The notes under the pieces are model-generated. The model was not told the origin of the DNA. It did not search any database and was given only the letters and a program-made list of their open reading frames with translations. Below, in pieces: positions 1-12,800 of a DNA stretch of 64,000 bases. The position numbers and the translations under genes were made by a program. Position 1 is the stretch's first letter; each line of letters begins with the position of its first letter. The DNA comes from Emydura subglobosa (lineage: Eukaryota; Chordata; Testudines; Chelidae), in contig ML679971.1 in NCBI GenBank assembly GCA_007922225.1, positions 2,155,309 through 2,219,308 of the forward strand, read 5' to 3'.

Positions 1-1454
1 ACTGTGTGCGTTTTTAAAGGGGCCTGGATGAAGGGGAATATAGAGGCGGGAGGGCCACATAGGCAACCCTAGCCACGAGGGGGCACTTAGGAGACAATAA
101 AGGCCACTGTGCTACAGCAAGATCTAATAATCATGTATTACATTTATAGAATAGCTTTCATCTCTTGGATTAAGAGAATATATGGGAATATATGGGCCCA
201 AACAGGTGTTAATTTTCTCCTATCACTGTCCAACGTTATATGGTGTTAAATAAGGTTTGGTATACAGAGACCTCAGCCTGTTTAGTACCATGGCAAACAC
301 ATTACTAAAAACATCTCTTAAACCTTTTATTAAAGATACAGGAAAAAGAGGAGGGAACAGTTAAAACGTTAGAACTGTAATGTAGTAAGTAAGGCTTTCC
401 TTTTAACAATAGCCTTTGATCCCTGTTCCTTTAGCTGAAGGGAGTTTGAAAAAAAAAATAAAAGCTCCACCCACACACACCTCTTCTCTGATAGTCTCTT
501 AGATGGTATTGCAGGTGGTAATAATGCTCCTTTTGAGGGAAAAGAGAAAGTTAGTTGAGATGGGCTAGAGTTGTTGTTGCTGTTCTTGAAGTCCAACCCA
601 ATTTCTGAGAAAACAAACCAAACCAAACCAAACACACACAAAAGGGGGAAGAGAAGATAGAAAATGCAGCTTCTGTCTCTGGTGTTGACTCTCACTTGCA
701 ACCTTGGTGCTGGAGAAATAACAAGCTCACCAAACATCTTATCAGCCACTCTGAGGCCTGGCAAACTTGTATCAGTATTGGGCTGTTTAGGGTATTGCTT
801 TTAGCTGCCTCTTTCCGGTCACAGGCTTACAGCAGTGTTGTAAATATACAGTCTTGGCCAGCTAAATCAGAGTATCCTTAGCCAGAAGGAAAAAGGAGAG
901 GGAGAGAGAGAGGAAAAAAATACAGTATGGAAGGCACAGGACACATTGGCCCCAAGGAAACAAAAAGTCTCATAACTGTGATGGTATTTGGAATTTAGCC
1001 AGAGCCAGTGGAGGTGTCATCTGGGTCCCTCTTTCTGGCTTGGTCTGGTTAGGACATCTCTCAGGATTAGGATGAAGAAGACATAATGGTGTCAGACTAA
1101 ATGCCAGTGTCCCAGGATATGGGAAGGGGAGCTCATTCCTTCCCCTTCTCTTTTCCTTCCGTTGACCAGCATACTCCTCTGTCCATATTTTTTCCCCCAT
1201 GTCTCTCTTTTTTTAAGAACTCCAAAAGGGAGTGGTGTGTGGAACAGCTCAGCCTCTCACTATTTTGTTCACCAAGTAGGCCTAATTTCCAGCACATCCA
1301 TTTTAGTTAATTAATTTCTGATCCCACGCTTGTTTACCAGGCATGATGTTAGCGCAGTCCTTAAGTTATATTCATAGATCTCTTTGTTTGGATTAATTCA
1401 ATCTTTCTGTCTCCCTTTTGCACCTTTTCCCATCAATATTTATTGTTGTAGGTT
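1..1454. other. Intergenic, no gene seen
   Basis: AT-rich sequence with short purine and pyrimidine runs. I see no exon with family similarity and no clear repeat boundary. Confidence 0.5.
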
Positions 1455-2192
1455 TGTGATGGGGTGTTCACCGCACACATGCCCTGAAAGGGTTCGTGTA
1501 GGCTAAGAAGGGGGCCAATTAACCAGACTGACAAAAGATGGAGGGAATCACGTGGCTTAAGTAATCCGCTGACTGAATTAGGGAACCCAGCTGAAGAGGG
1601 GTGAGCTGGGCTGGGTTTATAAAGGCAGGAAGCGGCTAGCAGAGGGGTGAGCTGAGCTGGGCAGAGGGGTAGGCTGCAATTACTCCTGGGAGAAGGGAGG
1701 TGTGTTTGGAGACCACAGTATTAAGGTAGCCTAAAGTTATTGTCTGGGAGGAGGGAGTTGTGTGGCTGGCAAACCCAAAGAGGGGAGAGCCAGAAGGTAA
1801 AGATATGCTCAGGGAAAGGCAGCAAGGTTCAGGAGGGGGCAGACCTTAGCCATTGATTAGACGAGGGTCCCTGAGCAGAAATCAGGAGTAGAGGATGGGC
1901 CCTGATTCCCCTGCAGCCAGGGGGGAAGTGGCACCAACTGGGCAGTGAAGGGGAAGGCTGCCTGAGCCCATTTGTTAGGAAAGACTTTGATATCCCAGAC
2001 CAGGGAAACACACCTAGTGACCTGGGAGGAGGTCCAAGTCACAAAGAAAGAGTCTCTGGACTCACAGGGTGCGGGTGAGAGAGTGGCAAAAGGACATGCG
2101 GTGAGCAGCAAAAGGAAGTATTGGATCTGGAAAGAGCTAATCCTCCAAGAGGCCAGGAGGAGCGACCCCAGCAGCAAGTGGATGCTGTGACA
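1455..2192 (+). mobile_element. Solo LTR of an endogenous retrovirus-like element
   Basis: This 738-base element runs from TGTGATGGGG to GCTGTGACA and is bracketed by the 5-base duplication AGGTT (1450-1454 and 2193-2197). A CCAAT at 1515 and a TATA box (TTTATAAA, 1616-1623) give a plus-strand U3 promoter layout. No gag, pol or env is present, so it is a recombined single LTR. The repeat family is not named. Confidence 0.75.
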
Positions 2193-3282
2193 AGGTTGAC
2201 ACTATAAACTTGTATCTGCTTTCACACAGTTAGGCTCACAAATGGGATAAATCTGTAGGCCTGGTTATTACAATACTTCCAAGGCATCTTACAAATTAGA
2301 ACAACTGAAATGCAACATCTCTGAGGTGGAGGGTGGCAGCTAATATACAGAAGACAGAACTATTGTGGCAGAGGAAACTTTGGGAAAATACACTAGAACA
2401 AACCCCTATGCCTGCAAAAAGTGTAATGAAATTGTTTTATGACTACATGGAGAACCACTCCTGGTAGAAAGTATTTGAGAGATTGGGCCCTAAATTGGAC
2501 AATGCAGCACAGACTTCCCACACATCATACACTGGGAGACCAGCTGGAAGTGAAATCTCAAAATTATGCTGATGAGAATTCATTTGAATGTAAGAGCATC
2601 TGAAAGAACCACAACCCCTTCCTTTCCCATCACAGAAGAGAGATCTTTGCAGCACCTGAGAACTACTCGTGATTAACGTTCAGTGTATTTTATCTTTAAT
2701 CTCTTGGTGGATCTAGTTACCTCAGATGTTTACCCAAATCCACAAAGGGAGGATGCTAACATAATCATTGTGTTTTCCCAGTGCACTGTTGCTAAATTTG
2801 TTGACCTATTTAGAGCGAACACATGAGTTCAAGTTCCTTGGTACTGGGAACATGCCCATGGGCTTTGTTAAGAAAAGAGGACATGCCATTCATCGCCTGT
2901 TCATCAGCTGGTGTGAAATTAGGAGTGTGACAGTTATGGAGCGGCTATGTGTTAATCTATGACTATTGATATAACCTACTTATTGAGAGAGACCGTATAA
3001 TTGATGTTGGGGTAGTAAAATGTTTATTATACACTATAGTGTTTGAATTCAATGGTGGCTGTGGGAAAAGCAAACAGGGAAGCAACCCAGTGGCTTCCCA
3101 GATAAAAACATTGAGGCATACACTTGAAAGGCAATGAGCCAAATGTAAGCTTCAAGGATCCCAGCTCGTCTGCCTTTGGGTTGTAAACATGGTTTTGCCA
3201 GAGCTCAAGTTACCCCATTAAAGGGCTGCAAACAGTTTGGGGACCTCGAGGCTGCAATTAGAAGGTGTGACTGCAGCACATG

Positions 3283-3560
3283 TAGGCATATCTCAGCTAG
3301 CCTTGCTCCAGCTAGATGAAGGCTAGCTTGAGTAACAATAGTAATGTAGCCACAGCAGCCGGGGCAGCGGACCATGAGAGCTGTTCCAGTGTGCACCTGG
3401 GGTCCTGGCTGGGCTTGTCGTCAAGAGGCTAGCCCGAGCTGCCACCTCAGCAGCTGTGACTACCCTGCTATTGTTAGTCGAGATAGCTTGGATCTAGCTT
3501 GAGCATGTCTACAGGAGCTGCAGTCAAACCGCCCAAGTGCAACGTAAGCATAGCCATAGT
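3283..3560. repeat. Decayed palindromic MITE-like repeat
   Basis: GC-rich copy with GCTAGCTTGAG-type words in both orientations and flanking words like ATGTCTACAG. It resembles the 'tgtctaca' MITE class seen elsewhere in this window. Ends are approximate. Confidence 0.35.
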
Positions 3561-4409
3561 GCCTTCGTCCCTGTGAAGGGGAGTGAGTGTCTGGGGCGCT
3601 TTCCCAAAGCATCTAGTAACGGCCTGGGTGGGAACAGATATAGACAAGATGCACACAACCATAGTGTTACCTGTCAGCTCTGTGTTCTTGGGGAACCAGG
3701 GCGCAAAACCCCAACTCTCTCTGGCTCACCTGAATCCCCCCCAGCCTCTGCTTGAACCAGAAACCAAAAGCAATGAAAAGGCGGTGGGAGACACACCTAA
3801 ATCCCTCCTAACAAGGGTGATAGGATTAAGGCAACTCCCCTAGCCTCATCTACATCGAAGATGGAACAAGAATTAGCATACCAAATGGAGAACCAAGCTC
3901 CAAAGCAGGAACCGCACTGAACTCTGGGATTGGCAAAGCAGGGACACACTGCATGATGGGAGATCTCTGCTCCTGATGTTAATGAACCCACACCTGCACA
4001 CACCCAGCTCTGCAGTTATCAGACCATTCTAGTTATTGACATCCAAAGCACTGAATCTGCCTGATTGCATTGTCAGCTCCCTCGAAGAAACAAACCTGGG
4101 CTAGTCTTCTCCAATGCCCCAACTGAAATTGTAAGTAATTGTAGTATTGTAAGTGTTTGATTGTTTTTCTCTCCTTGTATGGTATTACTATTAGTATCAT
4201 AAGTTTTATATGCCTGGCAATAAAATAACTCTTATAATCACGCAGGTTGCCAGTCTCTCTCTCCAAACTTCATTTACTCCTTTATGTTCTTGGCTTCCCT
4301 AACTTGCTCTGCAGCAACACTTCTTTTACCTAAGCCAAAGATCCCTGGAGTGCCCCAAAATCCTGTGGGGTTTGCTCATCAAGGGGGTTGCTACTAGAAG
4401 AATTGCAGA

Positions 4410-4660
4410 GTGGTGAGGGGCAGCTGAGAAGTGCTGTTCTGCCTAGCCTGTGGAGTCCAGGGGCATATAAGGGTGGCAGCTGAAAGTGCTGTTTGGACCC
4501 AGCCTGCTCAGAAGCGTGCTCTATTCTGGTGCGGTGCAAAGGGCCGCTGAAATTAGGGGTCACCACTGAAAGTGCTGTGTCACCCATCCTGCTGAGTTCA
4601 GGGACATATAAGGGGTCAGCTGAGAGTGCTGATAGCCCGGTCCGCTCAGACACACTCGGT
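4410..4660. repeat. Degenerate tandem-like repeat
   Basis: Four related segments, near 4416, 4471, 4560 and 4614, share a GCTGAAAGTGCTG core followed by CCTGCTCAG-like words. This may be part of an old LTR, which I cannot delimit. Confidence 0.35.
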
Positions 4661-7269
4661 TAATCTGGAATGTGTGTGTGTATATTTGGGGGGTTTATCT
4701 GAACCTGGGGCTGGAGGAACCCAGCCCTGAAAACCTCAGGTCCTGCAGGATAGCTCCATTGGAAGGAGACTTGTAGCCATATAAACACAAGTAACACAAG
4801 CAGTACATTAATAGAATCACACACCCCCTTCCAGGAAAGTAACCCTAATAAATGAGCATACCCCAAGGTGACGGGCAAATCTGGTATCAATAGGGCATTG
4901 CAATAACACGTGGGGTAGGAAGACAAACAGGAGTTTTGCAAGGCTGTTCTCCAGATGAAGGAGGAACGGCCTGTGACTTTGAGGGAATTTGTTTTGTTGT
5001 TTGCCTGCCGCTTGCCTGAAGTATATAGTGTGGTTTGGTGACCCTGTGCTGAGCCTCATGGCTTGCTAGGCAGAGGTTGAAAGTTTCTTAACTAGACTTT
5101 AATTCCTAATCTTTTCAGCACTCATTAACCCTTAACCAGGGAGAACAGGGTCTAAAAAGCCCAGCTTCTAAGTGAACCAAGGAGCTAACAACGAGGAGAA
5201 GCTAACAGGAGTTTTGCGAGGGAGTTGAGAGAGTGAACATGAGCACTAGATACTCCTGATAAACATTCTCTACACTTAATCCAATACATATACCCAAAAA
5301 AACCCACACACACAAAAAAAAAGCCAACATAAAAAGCTGCAGAAGTAAAAGGAATGCAGGTAGAAATCCAGCGCCAGAGTTTCTTCTAGTTTGCTCATGC
5401 ACATTTAAGGAATAGAGGTGTCGATCTTGATGTCTTTGCTTTGATGGGGAGAACAGACTAATCTATGTTGCTGATGAAGCTCCTCTCAGGAAGATACAAT
5501 TCCATAATTCAGTGTCCAGATTTTAGCTTCTGATTGGTCCTTGATGGCCTTGTTATCTTGTACAAAGGATTCAAATTATTATCACAGCATTTGTTAGTCT
5601 GTATGATTTGCTATGGGCAATAACTGCAACACAAATATTTTTTTCCTGATCCTTTTGGTTTTTCTAGTATCCATCAATCCATGATCATTTTTAGCTGATT
5701 TCCCATTAGGAGTTACTCCAGTGGGTCTTTCTCAGGTCACTTGTTTCAGGGGCTATATTTATTCTAAATACAGTAGGCCAGATCCTACCTTCTGTGGGGA
5801 CTAATTGCTTCAATGGACTGGTCAGTGAGGAATTTGTCCATCTCTTGCATTTTGTAACATGTTATTCCCTCCCAACGTTGGTTTAAAATTCAAACACTTC
5901 TCTGTCCAATTCCCAATCAGGAGGGGTGCACGTAACAAAAACCAGCGCTACATTTGGCAATAATTGGCCCTCTTGTTGACATTCTCAGCAGAGAAGCCAA
6001 GGGCCAAATGAGCTACAGCACTGAACTCTGCTCTCGCATACAAAAGTAATCTGCCCCTCCATGTCAGTGTTGAGGCATATTAACGGACTAGTGTAAAGAA
6101 TCTTACACTGCCTCGCAAGTCTTCTAGATAAAAAGCAAAAAGGCTTCCACCAGCCTCCAGAACTGTTGATCCAGCATCTTCTACACAGTATTAAAACCTT
6201 TATGTTCAAAAACTCCAGTCAAAAAGGTGAAAGTCTAAGTTTTCTTTCTTTTCCTGTCTGTGTGTGACCCTGTGTATAGTGTTGAGTGTAGCTGCACATC
6301 TTTCCTTATAGAGGCTTATTTTCTATTCTCCATCTTTTCCTCATCTCGAGGATGTCAACTGTCTCTGTACTGATATGCAACTACCTCTGTAAGGACAGTT
6401 TTGGTATCAACTTGGCAATAAAGCTGCCTCTATAGAAGGACAATTCTGTATAGGTATATGCCTTGAAATACACCTCTATTGATATAAACATTACAGCACC
6501 TACCTGCTGTCAATATTGCAACTCGTCATTCAAGATTGCAGCAATCTTCTTAGTGCTAAGAGGTAGCAGAGGTCTCTTCCATGTGTGGAATGACAGAAGT
6601 AACGAGTTTGAGCGTGGAATGTTCCAAATAGATTTCTTCTTCCTTCTTATTGGGGAGCAGGGGCAGAAAATGGAGAGAGAGACATGCCTTCAGACGGGGA
6701 GCGTTTCGCAATGGAAGGTTCAAAAGAAGCTTTAAAAGGCAGGTCAGAGAGTGTAAGGCACCAACTGGAAGCTCTATCCTTTCTCGATGAAACATTCAAT
6801 CTTGCCATACTTATATCAATTAATCATCTACTTTGTACATAATTATAATTAGTATTTCTTCTCCGAACATCAATAGAATAGAAGAGGTTCAAAACAGTTC
6901 TGTCAATCTTCAGACCATGTAGGAATGAACAAACTGAACTAAACTGAGATATTCTCCTGACACAGATGAAATTGATCCAGCTGAGCAATGAGAAAGAAAA
7001 GTGATGTGGGGAGACAGAATTCCAGTCTCTTAAACCTCTTGATTTCCCTATTACTGGATCTTCTCCTCCACTAAGTGCTACTCTGGGCTTTGTCACCTCT
7101 TTATTGGCGCCTGACTCAGCCTATTGAACTAGGCAAAATAGTGTAGACGAGTGTGTGAGAAAAAAAGCTGCATACCCCATGGGAGTGTATGTGCAGGAAG
7201 ACGTTTAAGTAGTGTATAGAAATTGCCTATAGCACCAGGAAGGAGATCACATGAAGTGATATTATTTGT

Positions 7270-7860
7270 CTATGTCACTTACGTGATCTTCAGGCACCTA
7301 ACTGCCACTTTAGGCAGCTACGTCCAATATTTAAGCCCCATTGAGACCCACAAAGTTTCTGATCAGCTGCTGCCTACTCCTATAGGTGCCTAAGTTCTCT
7401 AGCCAGCTGCACAGCATCCTAGCTCATGCCTAAGCCCCAGTGGAATTTACAAACTTGGTGTTTCCTGCCTATCTCACCTATAGGCCTAGTTCTAATAGGC
7501 ATGCTATGAGCACACCTAACACACAAAAGACAGCCTGGGGCAAACAGATCAGGAATTTTTGGGGTGGATGGGCAGGTGTGTGTCCCATCATACCAATAAC
7601 TTGGTGAGTGGGGCACTCACCTGGGATGCGGGAAACCCATGTTTTAATTTCTGCTCTGCCTTATTTAGAGCAGAGGCATTAACCCAGTCTCCCCACCTCC
7701 CAGGTGAGCTCTATAAACATGAGGCTACTGGTTATTCTGGAGTGGGGGTCTCTCAATCTCTCCTGTTGAAGCGCTTTCATTTTGGGCCAGAGAGAACATG
7801 AGAATGACTCTAAAGACCAGTAGGTAGGGCACTCACCTGGGAGGTGAGAAAGGCTGGTTC
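7270..7860 (+). mobile_element. Composite tRNA-type SINE region
   Basis: It opens with a CACCTAACTGCCACTTTAGG block and continues with two tRNA-like modules (GGGCACTCACCTGGGA near 7610 and 7828). The linker TCTCTCCTGTTGAAGC lies between them. The same order occurs at 24663-25215, so this is one family. The B box is decayed. Confidence 0.55.
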
Positions 7861-8720
7861 TAGTCCCTGATTTAATGAATGTTTAACATGAATAAAAGAG
7901 ATCTTCAGTTATTATCGTCCAACGATATGGAAAAACAGAGTCAAGCTTATAAATTGGGGAGAGTTATATTGTGATCCTGGTTATTTCAGTAAGTGCTCTT
8001 TTCTAATGCTGACCAAAACCTTTGGAAAAACAGATCAGGTTAAAAAAAAAATTTTTGGGGTGGATCAAATTAAAGAGAAGAAATTGTGTCCCCTACCCTG
8101 GAATTCCAGGTTCCACACATAGCAACTATATGCAGGCTTTTAATCCCACACGGTGCATATATGTGCTAATTATCTCTATTTTCCTTATTAAAGAGACCAG
8201 TAACCTGTAAACAAGCAGACAAGTGGTTCCATGATAGTGCTCAGTTATCAAGTGAACTTCTGTTTTCCAGGTGCTAATTCAGTAGGAGATGCACTTTGTC
8301 ATAACCAGATCTTTTAATGAAAATATGGAGTGAATCTACCATTGACAAACACATATAAGAGAAGTCAGACCCTGGGAGGAAATGCAAAGTTCAGTTTGTT
8401 TTCCTTTTCCAAAACTAAAGGTTTCCTGAGAATTAATGAAATAAGAGGTGAGTACAGAACTTGAGATCAGAGATTTACACCATAATCTTCTGTTATCACC
8501 CATCTCCTGGGATAAATCTGAAGCCCTAATGAACCAGATGCAAGTGCCTTTGTTTTCAGTGGACTAAGAGTGTAAGGAATCCTGTGCAGCTGATCAAAAG
8601 AAATGTTGATTCTTTAACTTCAGGTTTCCACACAGCTGTTTTGATTTACATTTAAGACAGACCTAATTTTGCTTGAAAAAAGGGCATTTATTGTGGATTA
8701 ACAACTCTTCATTAGATAAA

Positions 8721-8890
8721 TTCCAGAGGGGTAGCCGTGTTAGTCTGTTTTTAGCAAAACAGCGAGAGTCCTGTGGCACCTTAAAGATGAACAAATTGTT
8801 TGGGCGTATGCTTTCGTGGGCAGAAACCCACTTCGTCGAATGCATGAAACATGTTAGTCTTTAAGGTGCCACAGGATTCTCGCTGTTTTA
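8721..8890 (+). mobile_element. SINE copy with foldback arms
   Basis: A 170-base insertion flanked by a perfect 13-base duplication TTCATTAGATAAA (8708-8720 and 8891-8903). The head reads GGGGTAGCCGTGTTAGTCTG. Arms 8756-8793 and 8852-8889 are inverted copies, 35 of 38 bases matching. A long duplication of this kind points to target-primed retrotransposition. Confidence 0.75.
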
Positions 8891-9039
8891 TTCATTAGAT
8901 AAAATATCTATTACATCATTCAACATCAAATAGGATTTAGTTTTCTCTTTAGAGTGAATGTTGCGTCCATAGAGGTGCAGAATTCACATCCCTGATATGA
9001 CAAACCTAATATAATGAAACAATCCTAGTCTTTTACTTA

Positions 9040-9120
9040 CTTACACACACACACATCACATGTACACAAACACGTCTTCCAATGCAATATTAGAGCTAGT
9101 GGAATCTTCTGCTTGTCAGT

Positions 9121-9154
<34 letters not shown>

Positions 9155-9375
9155 ACATGTACACAAACACGTCTTCCAATGCAATATTAGAGCTAGTGGA
9201 ATCTGCTGCTTGTCAGTCTCTCTCTCTCTCTTTCTTTCTCTCTCTCTCTCTCACACTCACACACACACTCTCTCTCTCTCCTCACACACACACACACACA
9301 CACACACCACATGTACACAAACATGTCTTCCAATGCAATATTAGAGCTAGTGGAATCTGCTGCTTGTCAGTCAGT
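9040..9375. repeat. Three-copy tandem repeat with CA/CT microsatellites
   Basis: A core of about 65 bases starting CATGTACACAAACA recurs at 9059, 9156 and 9310, separated by expanded CA and CT runs. The cores are nearly identical, so the array is recent. It lies just beyond the CENPQ poly(A) signal. Confidence 0.9.
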
Positions 9376-9425
9376 TTTCTGAAAGACAAAATGTTTGAAA
9401 AAGGAAAATATTACCCATAATCCCG

Positions 9426-9431
9426 TTTATT
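9426..9431 (-). terminator. CENPQ poly(A) signal
   Basis: A canonical AATAAA lies on the minus strand about 290 bases after the CENPQ stop. Cleavage would be expected near 9400-9415, just before the CA/CT array. Confidence 0.6.
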
Positions 9432-9723
9432 AATAGACCATATATACACTATTTAAAAGTGGCCTTTATATGGACAAGCTAGGTTCTACATGTCTGGTCT
9501 TTATACCAGTGAAAAAGCAGCATGTCAATGTCCCACTGGGCAACAATCAATATATTGTGCCAACATCTGTCTGATAAAAGACTGACTAACAGACACTTGG
9601 TGATCACAGTACGCAAGTCTTTAGAAGCAAAAAATATTTTCACAGGATCAACACCTGCTGGACCATATTAGCCTGTGGGCATGCGATAAAGCCTGCCTCA
9701 GCATAACTTCATATAGGGATTCC

Positions 9724-9852
9724 TTAAAGGGAGTCCACCTTCTCATAGGCCTGTTCAAGGAGGGTCAACATGTTCTTCATCTCATCTGAGTGCTGGATGG
9801 TAATTAGATCCTTCAGAATACCTTTCTGGTTTTGGATTTTCAAAATCTCCTC
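9724..9852 (-). CDS. CENPQ: CENPQ exon 9 (last coding exon)
   Basis: The acceptor is CTTTTCCAG. The exon encodes residues 237-278 and ends in TAA at 9726-9724. The segment [12 protein letters not shown] matches the C terminus of mammalian CENPQ (EEAYKKLD). Confidence 0.93.
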   Translation of the reverse strand, partial: EEILKIQNQKGILKDLITIQHSDEMKNMLTLLEQAYEKVDSL

Positions 9853-12800
9853 CTGGAAAAGGAAGAAAGGAGGGAGAATGGGTGAGAGAAATAGAAGACA
9901 TATCCATTTCACTTAAGACATGTCTACAAGGAGCAACACTGCACACTATGAGAGTGCACTTTAGAAATCACACCCCCATGATGTGCATTGCTGCTATGTG
10001 TAGACAAGCTTTTAAGAGTCCAGTAGACATTCCATCTAATCAGACTTTATTTCCAGTGCAGTCTCAGCTGTCTGCAAGGTGACAGGTCGGAAGTTTTAGG
10101 AACCGTAGTGATCCTTAACACTTGGATGGAAATATCTCACAAGAGACCATTTAATAAACTGCTCCCTGTGATCAGGGACAGGCAAACAGTCCTTATTCGG
10201 AATGTTTTACGGACTATTCAAATGCGTTGCAAACACATTGCTCTGCCCAGGGGACAGGAAATGCAGACAATTCCTGCTAGAACTGGCAATGTGGTTTCTG
10301 TTGTCTCCTCCTCATTGGCTGAAAGGTCTCTGAAAACCCCTGCTCACCTGCAGAATGGGTGCTTGCAAACTGTGCTTTAGGAGTTCTGGAAGGTTGAGGA
10401 CCCCTGTCCCATTTTTCTGGAACACCTAGGGGGGCAAGAAAAATCAAATGTCATCCCAGATGCAAACAGATTTTTATATGCCACCATCCTCCTAATTTCT
10501 TAGTCCTAAATGACAGAAATTCCTAATGTTTAGAAACCCTGGGAAATGCACACTCCTAATCCCAGATGTCTCTTCTACAGAAGGCTCTCTGCTGAGAGAT
10601 CATGTACTGGTTGGTTCCAGAAACATTCTCTCCTGGGACGAATGCAGCAAATCTTGTTATAAGATATCTTCTTAACCTTGTCATCAGCTTCCTCCAACCG
10701 GTTGCTGAGAGTCTGGATTTTGTCCTGCAGGCTCTGAATATTCTCATCTGTGTTCTCAACAGCCTGCACAGCTGCCTCTATTTCTTCCTGGGTTAAAATG
10801 GAAAGAATAAAACAAACACATTTAAAACCTATTCATATGCAAAACGTTGTGCTAGAATCTCACCCAAACTGTCCCAACTTTAACTTTCCTGACAAACAAG
10901 GATGCTGAAGAAAGAATCAAAGAACAAGAAATCAATAACATTAAAGGATTGAAGTCTCTTCTATCATCTGACAGCTTTTTTATGGAGCAACGAAATAGCT
11001 CTATTAAGACTTGGCCACTGATCTCTGTCTATGAACAAGAAGCTTGAATCCAGTTCAAACATGGAACTAAGAATCCAACCCCAACTTCTCCCAACCCCAC
11101 AGCTGCTCTTCTGTTAGAAACAGCTTGATCAGATGAGCCATACTATGCTAGATATGCTCCTGTTAAAATACTGTAAAAATGACAGCCACTGTATGCATCT
11201 ACATGAAGTCTTCCAGGGGAACCAGATAGGAAGACAAATTCTCTGAAAAGTTGAAATTGGTATTTTAAATAATATTTATGTAATAGGATTTCAAGTTCTA
11301 CACAGAGATGTTGAGTTTTTTTGCTGACTCAATGACAGCCAGACCAGGTGGGTCCTATTAACTCCAATTCAGAGAAAGCTTATTTCTGCCTCAGAAAGAG
11401 ACTCAAAGGGGTCCTGCAGGGAAACTCAAAGGGGTCCTGCAGGGAAAATCCCTCTAAACTGCCAGGATTATGTTTTGATGTTGCCACTTGAGTGAACTGT
11501 AAGGACAAAACCTTGGAAGAGGAAGTTTGAATCAACTTAAGTGTGATAGGCACAGGCTAGGACCATCACCTGCTTACAGGTTAATTTTTCTCCATTGTCC
11601 ATTTCCTTGTCCTTCCCAGAACATCTCACATTGGATTTCTTCCACAAAATGAGAAGGGATACCTTTTGTTCCCTGCTACCTGCAGGCAGGAGTAGCGGAA
11701 GCAGAAATCCAATAGCAACAAGACATAGTTTCAAAACAAAATATTGTTTCAGCATCTTCAGTACTTCCTCATCTGCCAGCAAGTTTGGCGGGATGTAGTT
11801 TTAAAACGGAAGATAATGGTCCTTCATGATAGGTGGCCTTAGACAGCACTTCCTGACTGAGGTTCCACCAAGCTCACAGTCTTACTTCCCCCCTGCCCTG
11901 TGGCAGATGGGCTAAAGATGGTGATTTGCGTATCTGTGGAAGTGTTCCATTGGATACAGATTAGTCCCTGGAGCACCAGAATATGGAATGATAATTCACA
12001 GCCATTTTACAATGACAATCCTGAGAAAGAGAAAGCAGGGCAGATTTTAAGATCACCAGGTTGTGAGTCATAGTGGTCATTTGTACCATCTTACCTACTA
12101 CCACAAGGGAGCTTCATGGGGAAAGGGGCAAGAACACAACACACAAATTCTGTAGCCTCTTCATTACACTGAATAGACCACCTCTGTCCACTGCAACCCA
12201 GCCTCCAAAGTAAACATAGCATGAAATCTCACTGTTTAATGGAACATTTGTGTGAAGACCTTGAAAGGATGAGGAATCTGAGTTACTGATCTGTTAGGTG
12301 GATTCTGTGGTGGTGATCAACCACGTGCCCCACCCCAGCAAAAAACAGGCAATGTGTTTACATGTGAGTTTATGTTATCCCAAACTACCATAATAAGGGG
12401 AACCGTTCATCAAAGATCTGCTCAAATATTACTACAAAACCACAGAAATGTAGGGCTGGAAGAAACCTCAAGAGGTCATCCAGTCCATCCCCCTGCACTA
12501 AGGCAGGACCAACTATACCTAAACCAGCCTTGACAGGTATTTGTCCAACTTGTTCTTAAAAGGCTCCAATGATGGGGATTCCACAACCTCCCTTGGAAGT
12601 CTATTCTAGTGCTTAACTACCCTTATAGTTAGTTTTTCTTAATAGCTAACTTAAACCTCCCTTGCTGCAGATTAAAACGATTTCTTCTTGTCCTCCCTTC
12701 ACTGGACATGGAGAACAACTGATCATTGTCCTCTTCATAACAGTCATTAACATATTTGAAGATTTATCAGGTCCCCCACCGTCAGTCTTCTTTTCTCAAG

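Larger units (their letters stand above)
2198..7264. other. Intergenic, no gene seen
   Basis: Contains a decayed palindromic MITE near 3283-3560 and a degenerate repeated segment near 4410-4660 in which GCTGAAAGTGCTG-like words recur four times. I recognise no coding exon. Confidence 0.5.

Noticed and set aside
9059..9373. Regularly spaced repeats as a CRISPR-like array
   Set aside because: Vertebrate sequence. The spacers are CA/CT microsatellite and there are only three units of unequal spacing, so it is a tandem duplication.
9060..9420. His/Thr- and Ser/Leu-repeat proteins
   Set aside because: Translation of CA and CT dinucleotide repeats.
10556..10676. Extension of CENPQ exon 7 past the donor
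   Set aside because: The frame stays open, but the added residues do not match the family. Splicing at GTTAAG to the next exon restores the conserved sequence.
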